A stretch of DNA of 64,000 nucleotides from Gammaproteobacteria bacterium (GCA_009838035.1 VXSK01000004.1:248001-312000), one strand, 5' to 3'. Positions 48,313 to 57,263 are shown, counted from the first letter of the stretch. Translations and numbers: made by a program. The notes: generated from the letters alone by a model not told the origin.

Positions 48313-49629
48313 TTAGTGGGGCTTGGGGGCGGCCTCCTGCTGCGATTCGGATTCGGAGGCCGATTCCGTCGGGCTTTCGTTCGCCAGCAGCGGGGTGGCA
48401 GCCGTGGCCACTTCCTCGGGTGCCTCGATTTCCCTGGTCTTCTCGACACCGGCCTTGTTCATTCTGTCCAGAGCCGGGAGAAAGCGGCTCCGGAACGAGC
48501 TTACGGCGCTGTTGTAGGTTCCGATCGCCGTATTGAGCTGATTGCCCAGCCGTCCGACGTGCCCGCTGAAGACCGCCACGCGCTCGTGCAGCGTCGCGGC
48601 CAACCGTGAGATTTCCTCGGCGTTCTCGGCCAGCGCCAGTTGCCGCCAGCCGTAGGCCGTGACCCGCAGCAGCGCCATCATCGAGGTGGGCGTGGCCAGG
48701 ATCACGCGCGCGCGCAGCGCTTTCTCCAGCAGGTCCGGCCGCTGGTCGCCGGCGGCCGCCAGGAAGTGGTCGCCGGGAACGAACATCACCACGAAGTCCG
48801 GGCTGCGTTCGAACTGGTCCCAGTATTCCTTGGAAGCCAGCCGCTTGACCTGATCCTCCACGTTGGCCGCGTGCTGGGCCAGCAGAGCGGCGCGGGCGTC
48901 CTCGCCGTCGGCCTCCACCGCGCTCAGATAGGCATCCAGCGGCGTCTTGGCGTCCACGACCAGCTGACCGCCATCGGGCAGCCGGACGATCATGTCGGGC
49001 CGGGTCCGGCCCTCCGGCCCCTGCGGCTGTTCGGCGAAATCGCAGTGCTCCTGCATGCCCGCGATCTCCACCAGCCGCCGCAATTGCATTTCACCCCACT
49101 GGCCCCGCACTTCCGGGCGCCGCAAGGCGGTGACCAGGCTGCGGGTCGTGTCACGCAGTTCCTTGTTGCCGGAAGCCATGGCCTGAATCTGCTCGCGCAA
49201 CTGGCCCTGGGCTTCGGCCCGGTCCTTTTCCATGCTGCTCAGGGTCTTGCGGGTCTGCTGAAGGCTCTCGTTGATCGGCTTGACCAGCGCCTCGATGGCC
49301 TGCTGGCGCTTCTCCAGATCGGCGCTGGATTCCGACCGCGCCTTACCGAAGGCCTGTTGCGCCAGATCGAGAAAGTCCTTCTGACTCTGGCTCAGCGCCT
49401 CGCGGGCCAGCGCCTTCAGCTGTCCCTGGAATTGCTCGTCGGCCGCGCGGCGGCTTTCCTCGCGGGCCTGCTCGGCGGCCTTCTGCTCACGCAGTTGCGC
49501 CCGGGATTCCGCCAGTTGCGCTTCCTTTCGCGCGATCGCGTTCTCGCCGCGCGCGCGCTGCCACAGCAGGCCGAGCAATGCGCCGGCGGCGAGGGCCGCC
49601 AGTGCGGTCAGGGCAATCGCGGCATTCAT
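48313..49629 (-). CDS. rmuC: DNA recombination protein RmuC
   Basis: The 438-residue protein has an N-terminal transmembrane helix (ALTALAALAAGALLGLLW) and a long coiled coil (about residues 30-170). The RmuC nuclease-like core (RGQWGEMQLRRLVEIAGM to DAKTPLDAYL and FVPGDHFLAAA) makes up the rest. RmuC limits inversions at short repeats and may be a membrane-tethered nuclease. It overlaps the HAD phosphatase gene by four bases and converges on rluB. Confidence 0.93.
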   Translation of the reverse strand: MNAAIALTALAALAAGALLGLLWQRARGENAIARKEAQLAESRAQLREQKAAEQAREESRRAADEQFQGQLKALAREALSQSQKDFLDLAQQAFGKARSESSADLEKRQQAIEALVKPINESLQQTRKTLSSMEKDRAEAQGQLREQIQAMASGNKELRDTTRSLVTALRRPEVRGQWGEMQLRRLVEIAGMQEHCDFAEQPQGPEGRTRPDMIVRLPDGGQLVVDAKTPLDAYLSAVEADGEDARAALLAQHAANVEDQVKRLASKEYWDQFERSPDFVVMFVPGDHFLAAAGDQRPDLLEKALRARVILATPTSMMALLRVTAYGWRQLALAENAEEISRLAATLHERVAVFSGHVGRLGNQLNTAIGTYNSAVSSFRSRFLPALDRMNKAGVEKTREIEAPEEVATAATPLLANESPTESASESESQQEAAPKPH

Positions 49630-50345
49630 GCCGCGCGCGGCGCCGCCGCACCGGCATTCGCGGTAGCGCCCTGTTCGTCGATCCAGCCCAGGAGGTCCCG
49701 GGGCGATTGCAATATGGCGGCTGCGCCCCAGGCCCCCAGGTCTTCATCCGGCGGAAAGTAACCCCAGGCCGCGGCCAGCCCGGTCATGCCGGCGCTGCGG
49801 GCGGCCTGAATGTCGCGGGGGTCGTCGCCAAGCATGACGCAGGCGCGCGGCTTCACGGCAAGCCGGTCGGCCGCGAAGATCATCGGCTCGGGGTGCGGCT
49901 TGGTATGTGTGGTGGTGCCGCCGCCCACCGCCACGGCGCACTCGTCCGCCAGGTCCAGGGCCTCGAGCAGCGGCCGGGTCAGGTATTCCGGCTTGTTCGT
50001 GACCACGCCCCAGGGAATCCGCCGGTCGGCGAGATTGTCCAGCACTCGGCGCATGCCCGGAAACAACCGCGACCGCTCCGCCAGGCGACCCGAATAGAGC
50101 TTCAGGCAGCGCTCCAGCACCTCGGGGTATTCCTCGCTGTCGATGAAATCGGCGCCGTAGGCGGCCGTCAGCAGTCCCCGCATGCCCCTGGATACGAACT
50201 GCCGGAGGCTCTTGAACGGCAGCGGCCGGGTCCCGCGGGCCCGCATCACGTCCTGTACGCAGCCCACCAGGTCGGGAGCCGTATCGACCAGGGTCCCGTC
50301 CAGGTCGAACAGGATCGCGTGCACCCGGGGGTTCACCGCGCTCAT
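49626..50345 (-). CDS. HAD-family phosphatase (phosphoglycolate or MurNAc-6-phosphate phosphatase)
   Basis: The 239-residue protein has the HAD motifs: ILFDLDGTLVDT with nucleophile D14 and acid D16, VVTNKPEYL, KPHPEPMIFA and MLGDDPRDIQAA. It is annotated as Gph by similarity. However, its position directly after ubiG matches mupP of Pseudomonas, whose product removes phosphate from N-acetylmuramic acid 6-phosphate in wall recycling. The sequence alone does not separate the two. The ATG at 50345 overlaps the ubiG stop as ATGA. Confidence 0.87.
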   Translation of the reverse strand: MSAVNPRVHAILFDLDGTLVDTAPDLVGCVQDVMRARGTRPLPFKSLRQFVSRGMRGLLTAAYGADFIDSEEYPEVLERCLKLYSGRLAERSRLFPGMRRVLDNLADRRIPWGVVTNKPEYLTRPLLEALDLADECAVAVGGGTTTHTKPHPEPMIFAADRLAVKPRACVMLGDDPRDIQAARSAGMTGLAAAWGYFPPDEDLGAWGAAAILQSPRDLLGWIDEQGATANAGAAAPRAA

Positions 50346-51061
50346 GCGCCGGCCGCCTTGGTGAAGTGGGCGATGTAGTTCACGTCGATGTTGCCGCTGC
50401 GCCGGAAACTTCCGTGCAGGGGATTGTATTGAAGTCCGGTGAAGTCCCGCGCGCTTAGTCCCGCGGCGCGCGCCCAGGCCTCCAGTTCGGATGGGCGGAT
50501 GAATTTCTCGTAACGGTGCGTGCCGCGCGGCAACAGGCCCAGCACGAATTCCGCACTGACGATGCCCAGGGCGAATGCCGCGAGGGTGCGGTTCAGGGTC
50601 GAGACGAAGACGTGGCCGCCGGGCCGCGTCAGCCGGGCGCATTCGGCCAGCAGTTCGCCGGGCCGTGGCACATGTTCGAGCACCTCCAGGCAGCACACGA
50701 CATCGAACTCGCCCTCGAGTTCCTCCGCGGCGCCGAGGCGGTATTCCAGGTTGTCCAGACCCCCGGCTTCCGCATGCATCCGGGCAACCTCAAGCATCTC
50801 GGCGGATGCGTCGAGTCCGAGTACGGAATCCGCTCCTTCGCTCGCCAGCGATTCGCTGAGTAGCCCCCCGCCGCAGCCGACGTCCAGGCAGTGTTTGCCG
50901 GCGAGCCCCCCGGCGCGTTCGACGATGTACCCGACCCGAACCGGGTTCATGGCGTGCAGGGGCCGGTTCGGACCGTTCGGGTCCCACCATTGCGCCGCCA
51001 TCGCGGCAAAGCGCTCAAGTTCGGCCGCGTCGGCGTTGGGTTGCCGTGCTTCTTCGTTCAC
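50342..51061 (-). CDS. ubiG: Ubiquinone biosynthesis O-methyltransferase UbiG
   Basis: The 239-residue SAM-dependent enzyme performs both O-methylations of ubiquinone synthesis. It has FAAMAAQWWDPNGPNRPLH, HAMNPVRVGYI, motif I CLDVGCGGGLLSE and the VEVLEHVPRP-like CCLEVLEHVPRPGELL. The GTG at 51061 overlaps the mtaD stop as GTGA and gives the standard length, so it is preferred over an ATG at 51118. The presence of ubiG fits a quinol-linked respiratory chain such as the alternative complex III in this window. Confidence 0.94.
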   Translation of the reverse strand: MNEEARQPNADAAELERFAAMAAQWWDPNGPNRPLHAMNPVRVGYIVERAGGLAGKHCLDVGCGGGLLSESLASEGADSVLGLDASAEMLEVARMHAEAGGLDNLEYRLGAAEELEGEFDVVCCLEVLEHVPRPGELLAECARLTRPGGHVFVSTLNRTLAAFALGIVSAEFVLGLLPRGTHRYEKFIRPSELEAWARAAGLSARDFTGLQYNPLHGSFRRSGNIDVNYIAHFTKAAGA

Positions 51062-52407
51062 TGCATTTCCCTGGCTGCCGCCGGGTCGCCGCGTGAGCTT
51101 CCGATTCTCGATCCCCATTCCCGGGCCTGCGCGAGGATCCGGTCCTCGTCGCCCCAGCCAAGCCTGCCGGCCTCCATCAACGCCTTCCCGCGCACCCAGA
51201 CATCGGTGATCTGCGAGGACTTGCCGGAATAGGCCAGCTGCGAGGCCGGGTCATAGACGGGCTGCGAATTGGCCGCCGACAGGTCCAGCGCAACGAAATC
51301 GGCGGCCTTGCCCGGCCGCAGCGAGCCGAGCTCGCCGTCCAGCCCGAGCGCCCTGGCCCCGGCCAGCGTGGCCATTTCCAGCGCCTCGGCCGCGGAAACG
51401 GCGTCGGCTTTGCCCGACACCCCCTTGGCGAGCAGCGCAGCGGTCTGCGTTTCCTCGAGCATATCCAGGTCGTTGTTGCTGGCCGTGCTGTCGGTGCCCA
51501 GCGCAACGTTCACCCCGGCGCCAAGCAGCGATTCCACCGGAGCAAATCCGCTCGCGAGTTTCAGGTTGGATTGCGGGCAGTGCACAACCGAACAGCCACG
51601 CTCGGCCAGCACCGCGATCTCCCCCTCCTCGAGTTGGACCGCATGGACCGCCATCAGGCGCTCATTGACCACGCCCACGCGGTCCAGGCGGGCGAGCGGC
51701 CGGCATCCGTGCCGTTGAAGCGACTCGGCGATTTCGCCTTCGGTCTCGTGAACGTGTATGTGTATGGGAATATCGCGTTCCTCCGCCAGTTCCGCGCACA
51801 GAGCGAGACCTGCATCATCGACCGAGTAGGGCGCGTGCGGGGCCATAGTGAACGAGATGCCCGCCTCGCCCCGAAATCGACCGTACAGTTCCGCGTTCTT
51901 GCGAAGCGAGGCCTGCCGGTCCGCGGCCCAGCAATTGGGGAAATCGACCATCGGCAGGCCCACGGCCATTCGCACCCCGCGACTCACGGCCACTTCGGCG
52001 CCGACGTCGGGGAAGAAATACATGTCGGCGAAGCAGGTCGTCCCGGAGCGCACCATCTCGACCAGCGCCAACTCCGTTCCGGCGCGCACGTAGTCCTCGT
52101 TCAGGTGCCGGGCCTCGGCCGGCCAGATGTGATTCTCAAGCCATGCCTGCAGGGGGGTGTCGTCGGCAAAGCCGCGCAGCAGCGTCATTCCGGCGTGGGT
52201 GTGCGCATTGACCAGCCCCGGGAAAACGACATGGTCGGGACGCTCGATCCTGCGGGCCCGCGGCCAGCGGCGCCTCGCCTCGGCGCCCGGCAGCAGCGCG
52301 GCAATGCGGTCGTCGCGCACCGCCAGCGCATGGTTCTCAAGCACCGAGCCCGCAGGTTCGACCGGCAGTATCCAGCGGGGGAGGAACAGGACGTCGGGTG
52401 CTTGCAT
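51058..52407 (-). CDS. mtaD: TRZ/ATZ-family amidohydrolase, 5-methylthioadenosine/SAH deaminase-like
   Basis: The 449-residue metal-dependent deaminase has the metal histidines in NAHTHAG (H69, H71). Further sites are HVHETEGEI, AVQLEEGEIAVL with its preceding HAV histidine, and the aspartate in ALGTDSTASNNDLDML. The family deaminates methylthioadenosine, S-adenosylhomocysteine or adenosine. The mtaD-ubiG-HAD order is conserved in Pseudomonas and Xanthomonas, where the deaminase would recycle the SAH made by UbiG and others. The ATG at 52407 is clear; the longer upstream frame is a shadow. Confidence 0.9.
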   Translation of the reverse strand: MQAPDVLFLPRWILPVEPAGSVLENHALAVRDDRIAALLPGAEARRRWPRARRIERPDHVVFPGLVNAHTHAGMTLLRGFADDTPLQAWLENHIWPAEARHLNEDYVRAGTELALVEMVRSGTTCFADMYFFPDVGAEVAVSRGVRMAVGLPMVDFPNCWAADRQASLRKNAELYGRFRGEAGISFTMAPHAPYSVDDAGLALCAELAEERDIPIHIHVHETEGEIAESLQRHGCRPLARLDRVGVVNERLMAVHAVQLEEGEIAVLAERGCSVVHCPQSNLKLASGFAPVESLLGAGVNVALGTDSTASNNDLDMLEETQTAALLAKGVSGKADAVSAAEALEMATLAGARALGLDGELGSLRPGKAADFVALDLSAANSQPVYDPASQLAYSGKSSQITDVWVRGKALMEAGRLGWGDEDRILAQAREWGSRIGSSRGDPAAAREMQ

Positions 52408-52506
52408 CAGGGCCCGGGAATCGCGCGAGGAGCCGGGAGAAATTGTACCGGCGGTCGGCCCGCCGGCGCATATACTTTTCTTCCTGTTCTCCCGGGAGAC
52501 GGGCTT

Positions 52507-53967
52507 ATGTGGATACGCAAGAGCGAGAAGGACCGGCAAGAGGGGCGGCGCACGCCCATCCCGACCCAGGTCGTGTCCAACGAAGAATACATCCCGATGC
52601 CGCAGTCGGAGGACCAGCGGCGCGTCGAACGGCGGATTCACGAACTGGCGGACCGCTTGGCCGGCCGGCGCAGGATGAGCCGCCGGCAATACCTGGGCAG
52701 CGCCGCCGGCATGGCCGCGGCCTTCCTGGCCATGAACGAGGTGTTCGGCCGGTATTTTCTGGTCGACTGGGCGGAAGCCGCCGAAGCCGGGACCGAACGG
52801 GAATCCTGGCCCGATTTCATATTCGACGCCCAGCTTCACCACGTAAAGGAGGGAATCGTCGGCCCGCTGGGCTTCCGCCGCCTGGCCGGCATGTTCAACC
52901 TGAATCCGGACCTGGTGGGCGTCAGGCCCGGGCGTGAGGACCTGCAGCTCGAGAACTTCACCAAGGAAGTCTTCCTGGACAGCGAAACCACGATGGGAAT
53001 CATCAGCGGCGCGCCCATCGGCGACGACCGCTACAACATCCTTCCGGTGGACATGATGGTGGAGACGCGGCGGACCATCAACGAGCTCGCGGGCTCGCAG
53101 CGCATGCTGAGCCACGGCCTGGCGGCGCCCAACATGCCCGGCAGCCTGGAGGAAATCGAGCGCCAGGCCGCGGAACTCAAGGTGGACGGCTGGAAGTGCT
53201 ACACGGGCGTGCCGGTCAATCCCTGGCGGATGGACGACGAGAAGGTCGCCTATCCGTTCTACGAGCTGGCGCTCAAGCTGGGGGTCACCAATATTTCGGT
53301 GCACAAGGGCCTGCCCATAGTCGGCACCGACCCCGAATACTGCCGGCCCTGGGACATCCGGAAGGCCGCGCTGGATTGGCCGGATCTGAACTTCATCGTC
53401 TATCACTCGGGATTCAGGAACCTGGTCAACGAACTGGCGGCCGGCAATACCGGCATCGACGAAAACGGCTACCTGGTATGGACCTCCGATATCGTGAAGG
53501 ACCGCCTGGAAACGCCGGAGATGACCAACGTCTACATGGAACTCGGTAGCGTGTTCGGGCACACGGCGATCACCCATCCCGAAATCTGCAGCCACCTGAT
53601 GGGCCAGATTCTCAAGGCCTTCGGCAGCGATCATGTGATCTGGGGCACCGATTCGATCTGGTGGGGATCGCCGCAGTGGCAGATCGAGGCCTTCCGCCGT
53701 TTCGAGATTCCGGAAGCACTGCAGGAAAAGCACGGCTATCCCGCGATCACACGCAAGGACAAGGAGCGGATTCTCGGCCTGAACTCGGCGCGCATGTACG
53801 GCATCGACGTGCCGGCCGCGCTGGAGTCGATACCGGGCGACCGGCTCAGCCAGATGCGGGCGGAGTACCTGGAAAGCGGGCCTCAGCCGAGCAACACGCA
53901 ATACGGCTGGGTGCACGAAGGGCCGCTGGCGGAAGATCCGGAAGTACCCTGGAGCACCCCCATATGA
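52507..53967 (+). CDS. Amidohydrolase-2 family protein with internal Tat-like signal
   Basis: The 486-residue protein has a TIM-barrel amidohydrolase domain from about residue 90. It begins near FIFDAQLHHV, with a lysine region VDGWKCYTG, histidines in VHKGLP and YHSGFRN, and the aspartate in WGTDSIWWGS. Relatives are decarboxylases and lactonases such as those of the ACMSD group. The Tat-like stretch MSRRQYLGSAAGMAAAFLAM starts only at residue 57, after an unusual basic, hydrophilic leader. The ATG at 52507 follows GGAG, but the ATG at 52675 would give a classical Tat precursor. The next gene, a dioxygenase, overlaps by four bases, so the two probably serve one catabolic route. The substrate is unknown. 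Confidence 0.8.
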   Translation: MWIRKSEKDRQEGRRTPIPTQVVSNEEYIPMPQSEDQRRVERRIHELADRLAGRRRMSRRQYLGSAAGMAAAFLAMNEVFGRYFLVDWAEAAEAGTERESWPDFIFDAQLHHVKEGIVGPLGFRRLAGMFNLNPDLVGVRPGREDLQLENFTKEVFLDSETTMGIISGAPIGDDRYNILPVDMMVETRRTINELAGSQRMLSHGLAAPNMPGSLEEIERQAAELKVDGWKCYTGVPVNPWRMDDEKVAYPFYELALKLGVTNISVHKGLPIVGTDPEYCRPWDIRKAALDWPDLNFIVYHSGFRNLVNELAAGNTGIDENGYLVWTSDIVKDRLETPEMTNVYMELGSVFGHTAITHPEICSHLMGQILKAFGSDHVIWGTDSIWWGSPQWQIEAFRRFEIPEALQEKHGYPAITRKDKERILGLNSARMYGIDVPAALESIPGDRLSQMRAEYLESGPQPSNTQYGWVHEGPLAEDPEVPWSTPI

Positions 53968-54809
53968 GTTACGAACACATTTCGGTTCGGCCCGCTACCG
54001 GCACCTTCGGCGCCACGGTGGGCGGCGTCGATCTCTCGCAGCCCCTGGACGAAGCGACCCTCGGCGAAGTCCGTTCCGCCTGGCTCGAATACCAGGTGCT
54101 GTTTTTCCGCGACCAGGCAATGACCCCGAAGCAGCACGAGGACTTCGCCGCGAATTTCGGCGAACTCACCAAAGCCGGCTTCATGCCGACGCTCGAGGGC
54201 ACGACCGGCGTCTTCGTTCAGGAATACCCCGGACTGTACAGCCGCGACGTGACCGACATCACCTGGCACTGCGACGCGGCCTTTCTGCCGGTTCCGTCGC
54301 GCGGATCGGTGCTGTACGCGCTGGACGTGCCCGAGGGCGCCGGCGACACGGTCTGGGCGAACATGTACGCGGCCTACGACGACCTTTCCGGCAGCATGCA
54401 GTCGTTCCTGTCGGGGCTAACGGCGGTCAACGACAACGCCTATCGCAACCTGGAGACGCTGCTTGAGCGCCTCGGGCCGGAGGCTTTCGCGCAGATGCGC
54501 AAGATGCTGCCGCCTTCCGGGCATCCGGTGGTCCGCACCCATCCGGAAACCGGGCGCAAGTCGCTGTTCGTGAGCGAATTGATGACCTCGCACATCAAGG
54601 ACATGAAGCCGGAGGAAAGCCGCATGCTGCTGGATTTCCTGTTCCGCCACAGCACCCAGCCCGAGTTCCAGTGCCGGTTCGCCTGGGAGAAGCACTCGGT
54701 GGCCTTCTGGGACAACCGCTGCACGATCCACAAGGGGGTTTTCGACTTCGGCGACCGGCATCGCCTCATGCACCGGGTCTCCATCGACGACGACCGCCCG
54801 CCGGCCTGA
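53964..54809 (+). CDS. TauD/TfdA-family Fe(II)/2-oxoglutarate dioxygenase
   Basis: The 281-residue enzyme has the iron triad H102-x-D104 (WHCDAAF) and H270 (LMHRVSI), with 2-oxoglutarate arginine candidates just beyond. The N-terminus (TGTFGATVGGVDLSQPLD) is typical of TauD. Family members free sulfite from taurine or cleave ethers such as 2,4-D. It is translationally coupled to the amidohydrolase gene (ATGA). No sulfonate transporter is near, so taurine is not specially supported. Confidence 0.9.
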   Translation: MSYEHISVRPATGTFGATVGGVDLSQPLDEATLGEVRSAWLEYQVLFFRDQAMTPKQHEDFAANFGELTKAGFMPTLEGTTGVFVQEYPGLYSRDVTDITWHCDAAFLPVPSRGSVLYALDVPEGAGDTVWANMYAAYDDLSGSMQSFLSGLTAVNDNAYRNLETLLERLGPEAFAQMRKMLPPSGHPVVRTHPETGRKSLFVSELMTSHIKDMKPEESRMLLDFLFRHSTQPEFQCRFAWEKHSVAFWDNRCTIHKGVFDFGDRHRLMHRVSIDDDRPPA

Positions 54810-54859
54810 CGCAGGCTCAGCTAGGCAGCGCAGTCAGGCTGCCTGATGCCCCGGAGCGG

Positions 54860-55390
54860 TCACTGCCAGGTTGTGGAATCGCTGTCGTTGTACAAGATTT
54901 CGCGGATGCGGCCGATCAGTTCGCGCTGTCGTTGGGTGGCGCCCTCGACCGCCGCAATCTCCTCGATCAGCGTCAGCGTCGAGGCGATCTGATTGTCCGT
55001 GAATTGTTCCCTGCTCTTCGCCAAGACGCCCTCGACCTGGTCCATGAAGATCTGCCCGTCGCCGACCAGATAGGCGCTGGACGCGAGCAGCTGTTCCGCC
55101 GCGGCCAGGTCCAGGTCGAAGGTGCTTTGGAAAGCGGCCAGCAAGGCGTTTTTCTGCTCCGAACTCAGGTCGCCGCTTACCTTGGCAACCCCAACCGCGA
55201 GCGCCGCCGCGGCATCCATGGGGTCTTCGAGCCCGAACAGCGGATTGGCCTCGAACTTGTTTTGCCAGGCGCGTTTGCGCCGCCGCGCGAACGGATTCAG
55301 GCCGCCGAGGTCGATGCCGGCGTCGGCGAGCCTCTTGAGCAGCACCAGGACCGTTACTATGGCCCCGAGCAGCCCGAGCAGATACGGCAT
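54860..55390 (-). CDS. Membrane-anchored TerB-like protein
   Basis: The 176-residue protein has an N-terminal transmembrane helix (YLLGLLGAIVTVLVLLKRL), a basic linker (ARRRKRAW) and an all-helical domain. EDPMDAAAALAVGVAKVSGDL is followed by an aspartate-rich turn (FDLDLAAAEQLL), resembling TerB. TerB domains bind divalent metal and take part in membrane stress assemblies. It is the last gene of a three-gene minus-strand run, 24 bases after the von Willebrand A gene. TerB and VWA proteins also co-occur in tellurite-resistance-type gene sets, so the pairing may be functional. The family call is by eye. Confidence 0.65.
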   Translation of the reverse strand: MPYLLGLLGAIVTVLVLLKRLADAGIDLGGLNPFARRRKRAWQNKFEANPLFGLEDPMDAAAALAVGVAKVSGDLSSEQKNALLAAFQSTFDLDLAAAEQLLASSAYLVGDGQIFMDQVEGVLAKSREQFTDNQIASTLTLIEEIAAVEGATQRQRELIGRIREILYNDSDSTTWQ

Positions 55391-55414
55391 GCCGATCCTC
55401 CCGCGATAGGCGGG

Positions 55415-56416
55415 TCAGCTGAGGGTGGGGCGCGCGACGAAGGTGCCGCAGTTGCGCTCGCAAAGCACCCGCATCAGGTTGGCGAAGCGGCTGGCCTGCT
55501 CGAAGGCGCCGCCGCGCAGGAGAACCGGGAAACCCACCGCGTGGATGCGCATCAGGCAGTTTCCGAAGCGGTCGGCCTGGTTGATCCGGGCCACGTAGCG
55601 CACCAGCGATTCGGCGGAACCCTGCGAAAAGTCGTCCCCGAACACGTAGATGCTCACCTTCCTGCTCTCGTCGTAGAAGGAGGTAATGGCCTCGACGATC
55701 CCTTCGGCGGGATTGGAGTCGGAAAAGGCCTGCCAGTTGGCGATGGCGCGAACGATGGACTGGCGGCGTGACGCCGAATCCGGAATCCACCTTCGCGCAA
55801 ACGACGAGAACAGATACTGCCCTTCGTCGTTGAGCACCTGGATGCCCTTCACCGTTGGATAGACCCGCAGCGTCTCCGCCACCAGCCGCTGCACCGCCGG
55901 CCAGGCGTTGCCCAGCATGCTGCCCGAGGTGTCGATCACGAAGATGATGTACTCGCTGTCCACCGGGATTCCGCCGACCGTCGTGTCGTTGGGAGCCGGT
56001 TGGTAATCGGCCAGCAGGCGTTCCATTTCCTCGGTGAGTTCCTGGCGCGCCGCCAGCAGTTTTCCGGCCTCGTCGCTGCCTTCCGATGCGGTCTCCTTGG
56101 CGGCGAAGTGGCGATCTTCGGCTGCCTCCACTTCGCGCCGGGTCAGGCTCACGCGCCGCACGCTCTCGGCGGTTTCGGCGCGCAAGGGCTCCAGGTCGCG
56201 CTTCAGCACCGTGGTTTCGCCGCGAATTTCGAACAGTTCGCGCTCGAGCATCAGGATCAGCCCCTCGAGCTCCTCGCGGCTGCGCTCGATGATGACCGGC
56301 TCGTGGATCTTGGTCACCACCAGCAGCAGGATGACGGCCCCGAAGCCGCAGCAGACGACGTCCAGAAACGACAGGTTCAGTCCCTGTTCCTCGCGCTTGA
56401 ACCGCTTCCCCGCCAT
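55415..56416 (-). CDS. Membrane-anchored von Willebrand A-domain protein
   Basis: The 333-residue protein starts with a transmembrane helix (FLDVVCCGFGAVILLLVV, residues 17-34) resembling the N-termini of MotB/TolR-like proteins. A coiled coil follows (about 45-135), then a VWA domain with the MIDAS start DTSGS (162-166). Later segments (VFGDDFSQGSAESLVRYV, IHAVGFPVLL) complete the Rossmann fold; most of the protein would face the periplasm. It probably binds a partner through a metal. The ATG at 56416 follows the DUF1295 gene by two bases. No MotA/TolQ-like partner is adjacent. Confidence 0.75.
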   Translation of the reverse strand: MAGKRFKREEQGLNLSFLDVVCCGFGAVILLLVVTKIHEPVIIERSREELEGLILMLERELFEIRGETTVLKRDLEPLRAETAESVRRVSLTRREVEAAEDRHFAAKETASEGSDEAGKLLAARQELTEEMERLLADYQPAPNDTTVGGIPVDSEYIIFVIDTSGSMLGNAWPAVQRLVAETLRVYPTVKGIQVLNDEGQYLFSSFARRWIPDSASRRQSIVRAIANWQAFSDSNPAEGIVEAITSFYDESRKVSIYVFGDDFSQGSAESLVRYVARINQADRFGNCLMRIHAVGFPVLLRGGAFEQASRFANLMRVLCERNCGTFVARPTLS

Positions 56417-56418
56417 GA

Positions 56419-57222
56419 TCAGTCCGCCTTCCCTGGCGGCAGCGGGAAGAACATGCTGGTGCGCCGCATGTAATCCGCGTAGCCGGGCCGCGTGGAAGCC
56501 AGGTGCTTCTCCAGGATGGGTACGCCGGAGAACTTGATCAGGGCCCAGGTCATCAGCGCCGGGCTGAAGAAGGTCCAGGCGGCGGCGTCCACTTCCGCGG
56601 CCACCAGCCAGATGCCCCACCACAAGCAGGCGTTGCCGAAATAGTTCGGGTGGCGGGTGTAACGCCACAGCCCGGTGTCCAGGACCTTGCCGCGGTTTTC
56701 CGGATCGGCCCGGAAGCGCTTCAGTTGCGCGTCGCCTATGGTCTCGAACAGCACGCCGACGATCCAGACCGCGATTCCCGTCAGCGCCGCCCAGCCCAGC
56801 GTGACCGGCGCCGCGTACAACTGGCCGAGCTGAACGGGAAGCGAAACGAGCCAGAGGATGGTCCCCTGGAGCAGGAACACGACATAGAGGCTGCGCAGGT
56901 TCCAGGAACGGCCCGCGGCCTCGGTCCTTTCTCGCATTTTGGCGTAGCGGTAGTCCTCTCCGTGGCCGATGTTGCGGCGCCACAAATGCCAGCTGTAGCG
57001 CAGCGACCAGGCGGTGGTCAGCAGGGCAAGCAGCCAGGCCCGCGGCGAAATGCCGCCCGTGCGCCAGAGCGTCGCGAGCGCGATGACCGCAAAGCCAAGG
57101 CCCCAGAAAAGATCGACGATGCTGGTGTCGCGCAGCCGCAGGCTGATCAGCCAGAGCGCCGCCATGAGGCCCAGTATCAGGCCCAGGTTACCGAACAGGA
57201 TTCCGGTCACGGAGAAGTCCAT
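56419..57222 (-). CDS. DUF1295 membrane protein (steroid 5-alpha-reductase/ICMT-like fold)
   Basis: The 267-residue protein has six to seven helices and the DUF1295 signature: DTSIVDLFWGLGF, LWRRNIGHGEDYRYAKMRE, TGLWRYTRHPNYFGNACLWWG and a C-terminal RPGYADYMRRTSMFFPLPP. The HPNYFG block is shared with isoprenylcysteine methyltransferases and sterol reductases and binds the cofactor. It probably reduces or methylates a lipid; the substrate is unknown. It heads a three-gene run with the VWA and TerB-like genes, which may be only positional. Confidence 0.85.
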   Translation of the reverse strand: MDFSVTGILFGNLGLILGLMAALWLISLRLRDTSIVDLFWGLGFAVIALATLWRTGGISPRAWLLALLTTAWSLRYSWHLWRRNIGHGEDYRYAKMRERTEAAGRSWNLRSLYVVFLLQGTILWLVSLPVQLGQLYAAPVTLGWAALTGIAVWIVGVLFETIGDAQLKRFRADPENRGKVLDTGLWRYTRHPNYFGNACLWWGIWLVAAEVDAAAWTFFSPALMTWALIKFSGVPILEKHLASTRPGYADYMRRTSMFFPLPPGKAD

Positions 57223-57238
57223 GCGGTTATTCTATACA

Positions 57239-57263
57239 GCCGCCGCCGCTGGAAGGCGGCGGC
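57239..57263. other. GC-rich hairpin in a divergent gap
   Basis: GCCGCCGCC at 57239-57247 pairs perfectly with GGCGGCGGC at 57255-57263 around a 7-base loop, between the DUF1295 and DUF1838 genes. It lies about 27 bases before the DUF1838 ATG, so it may sit in that gene's leader. Confidence 0.35.

Noticed and set aside
51058..53916. A 952-codon minus-strand frame starting far upstream of mtaD
   Set aside because: The extra N-terminal half is the antisense of the amidohydrolase gene at 52507; only the part from 52407 is homologous to deaminases.
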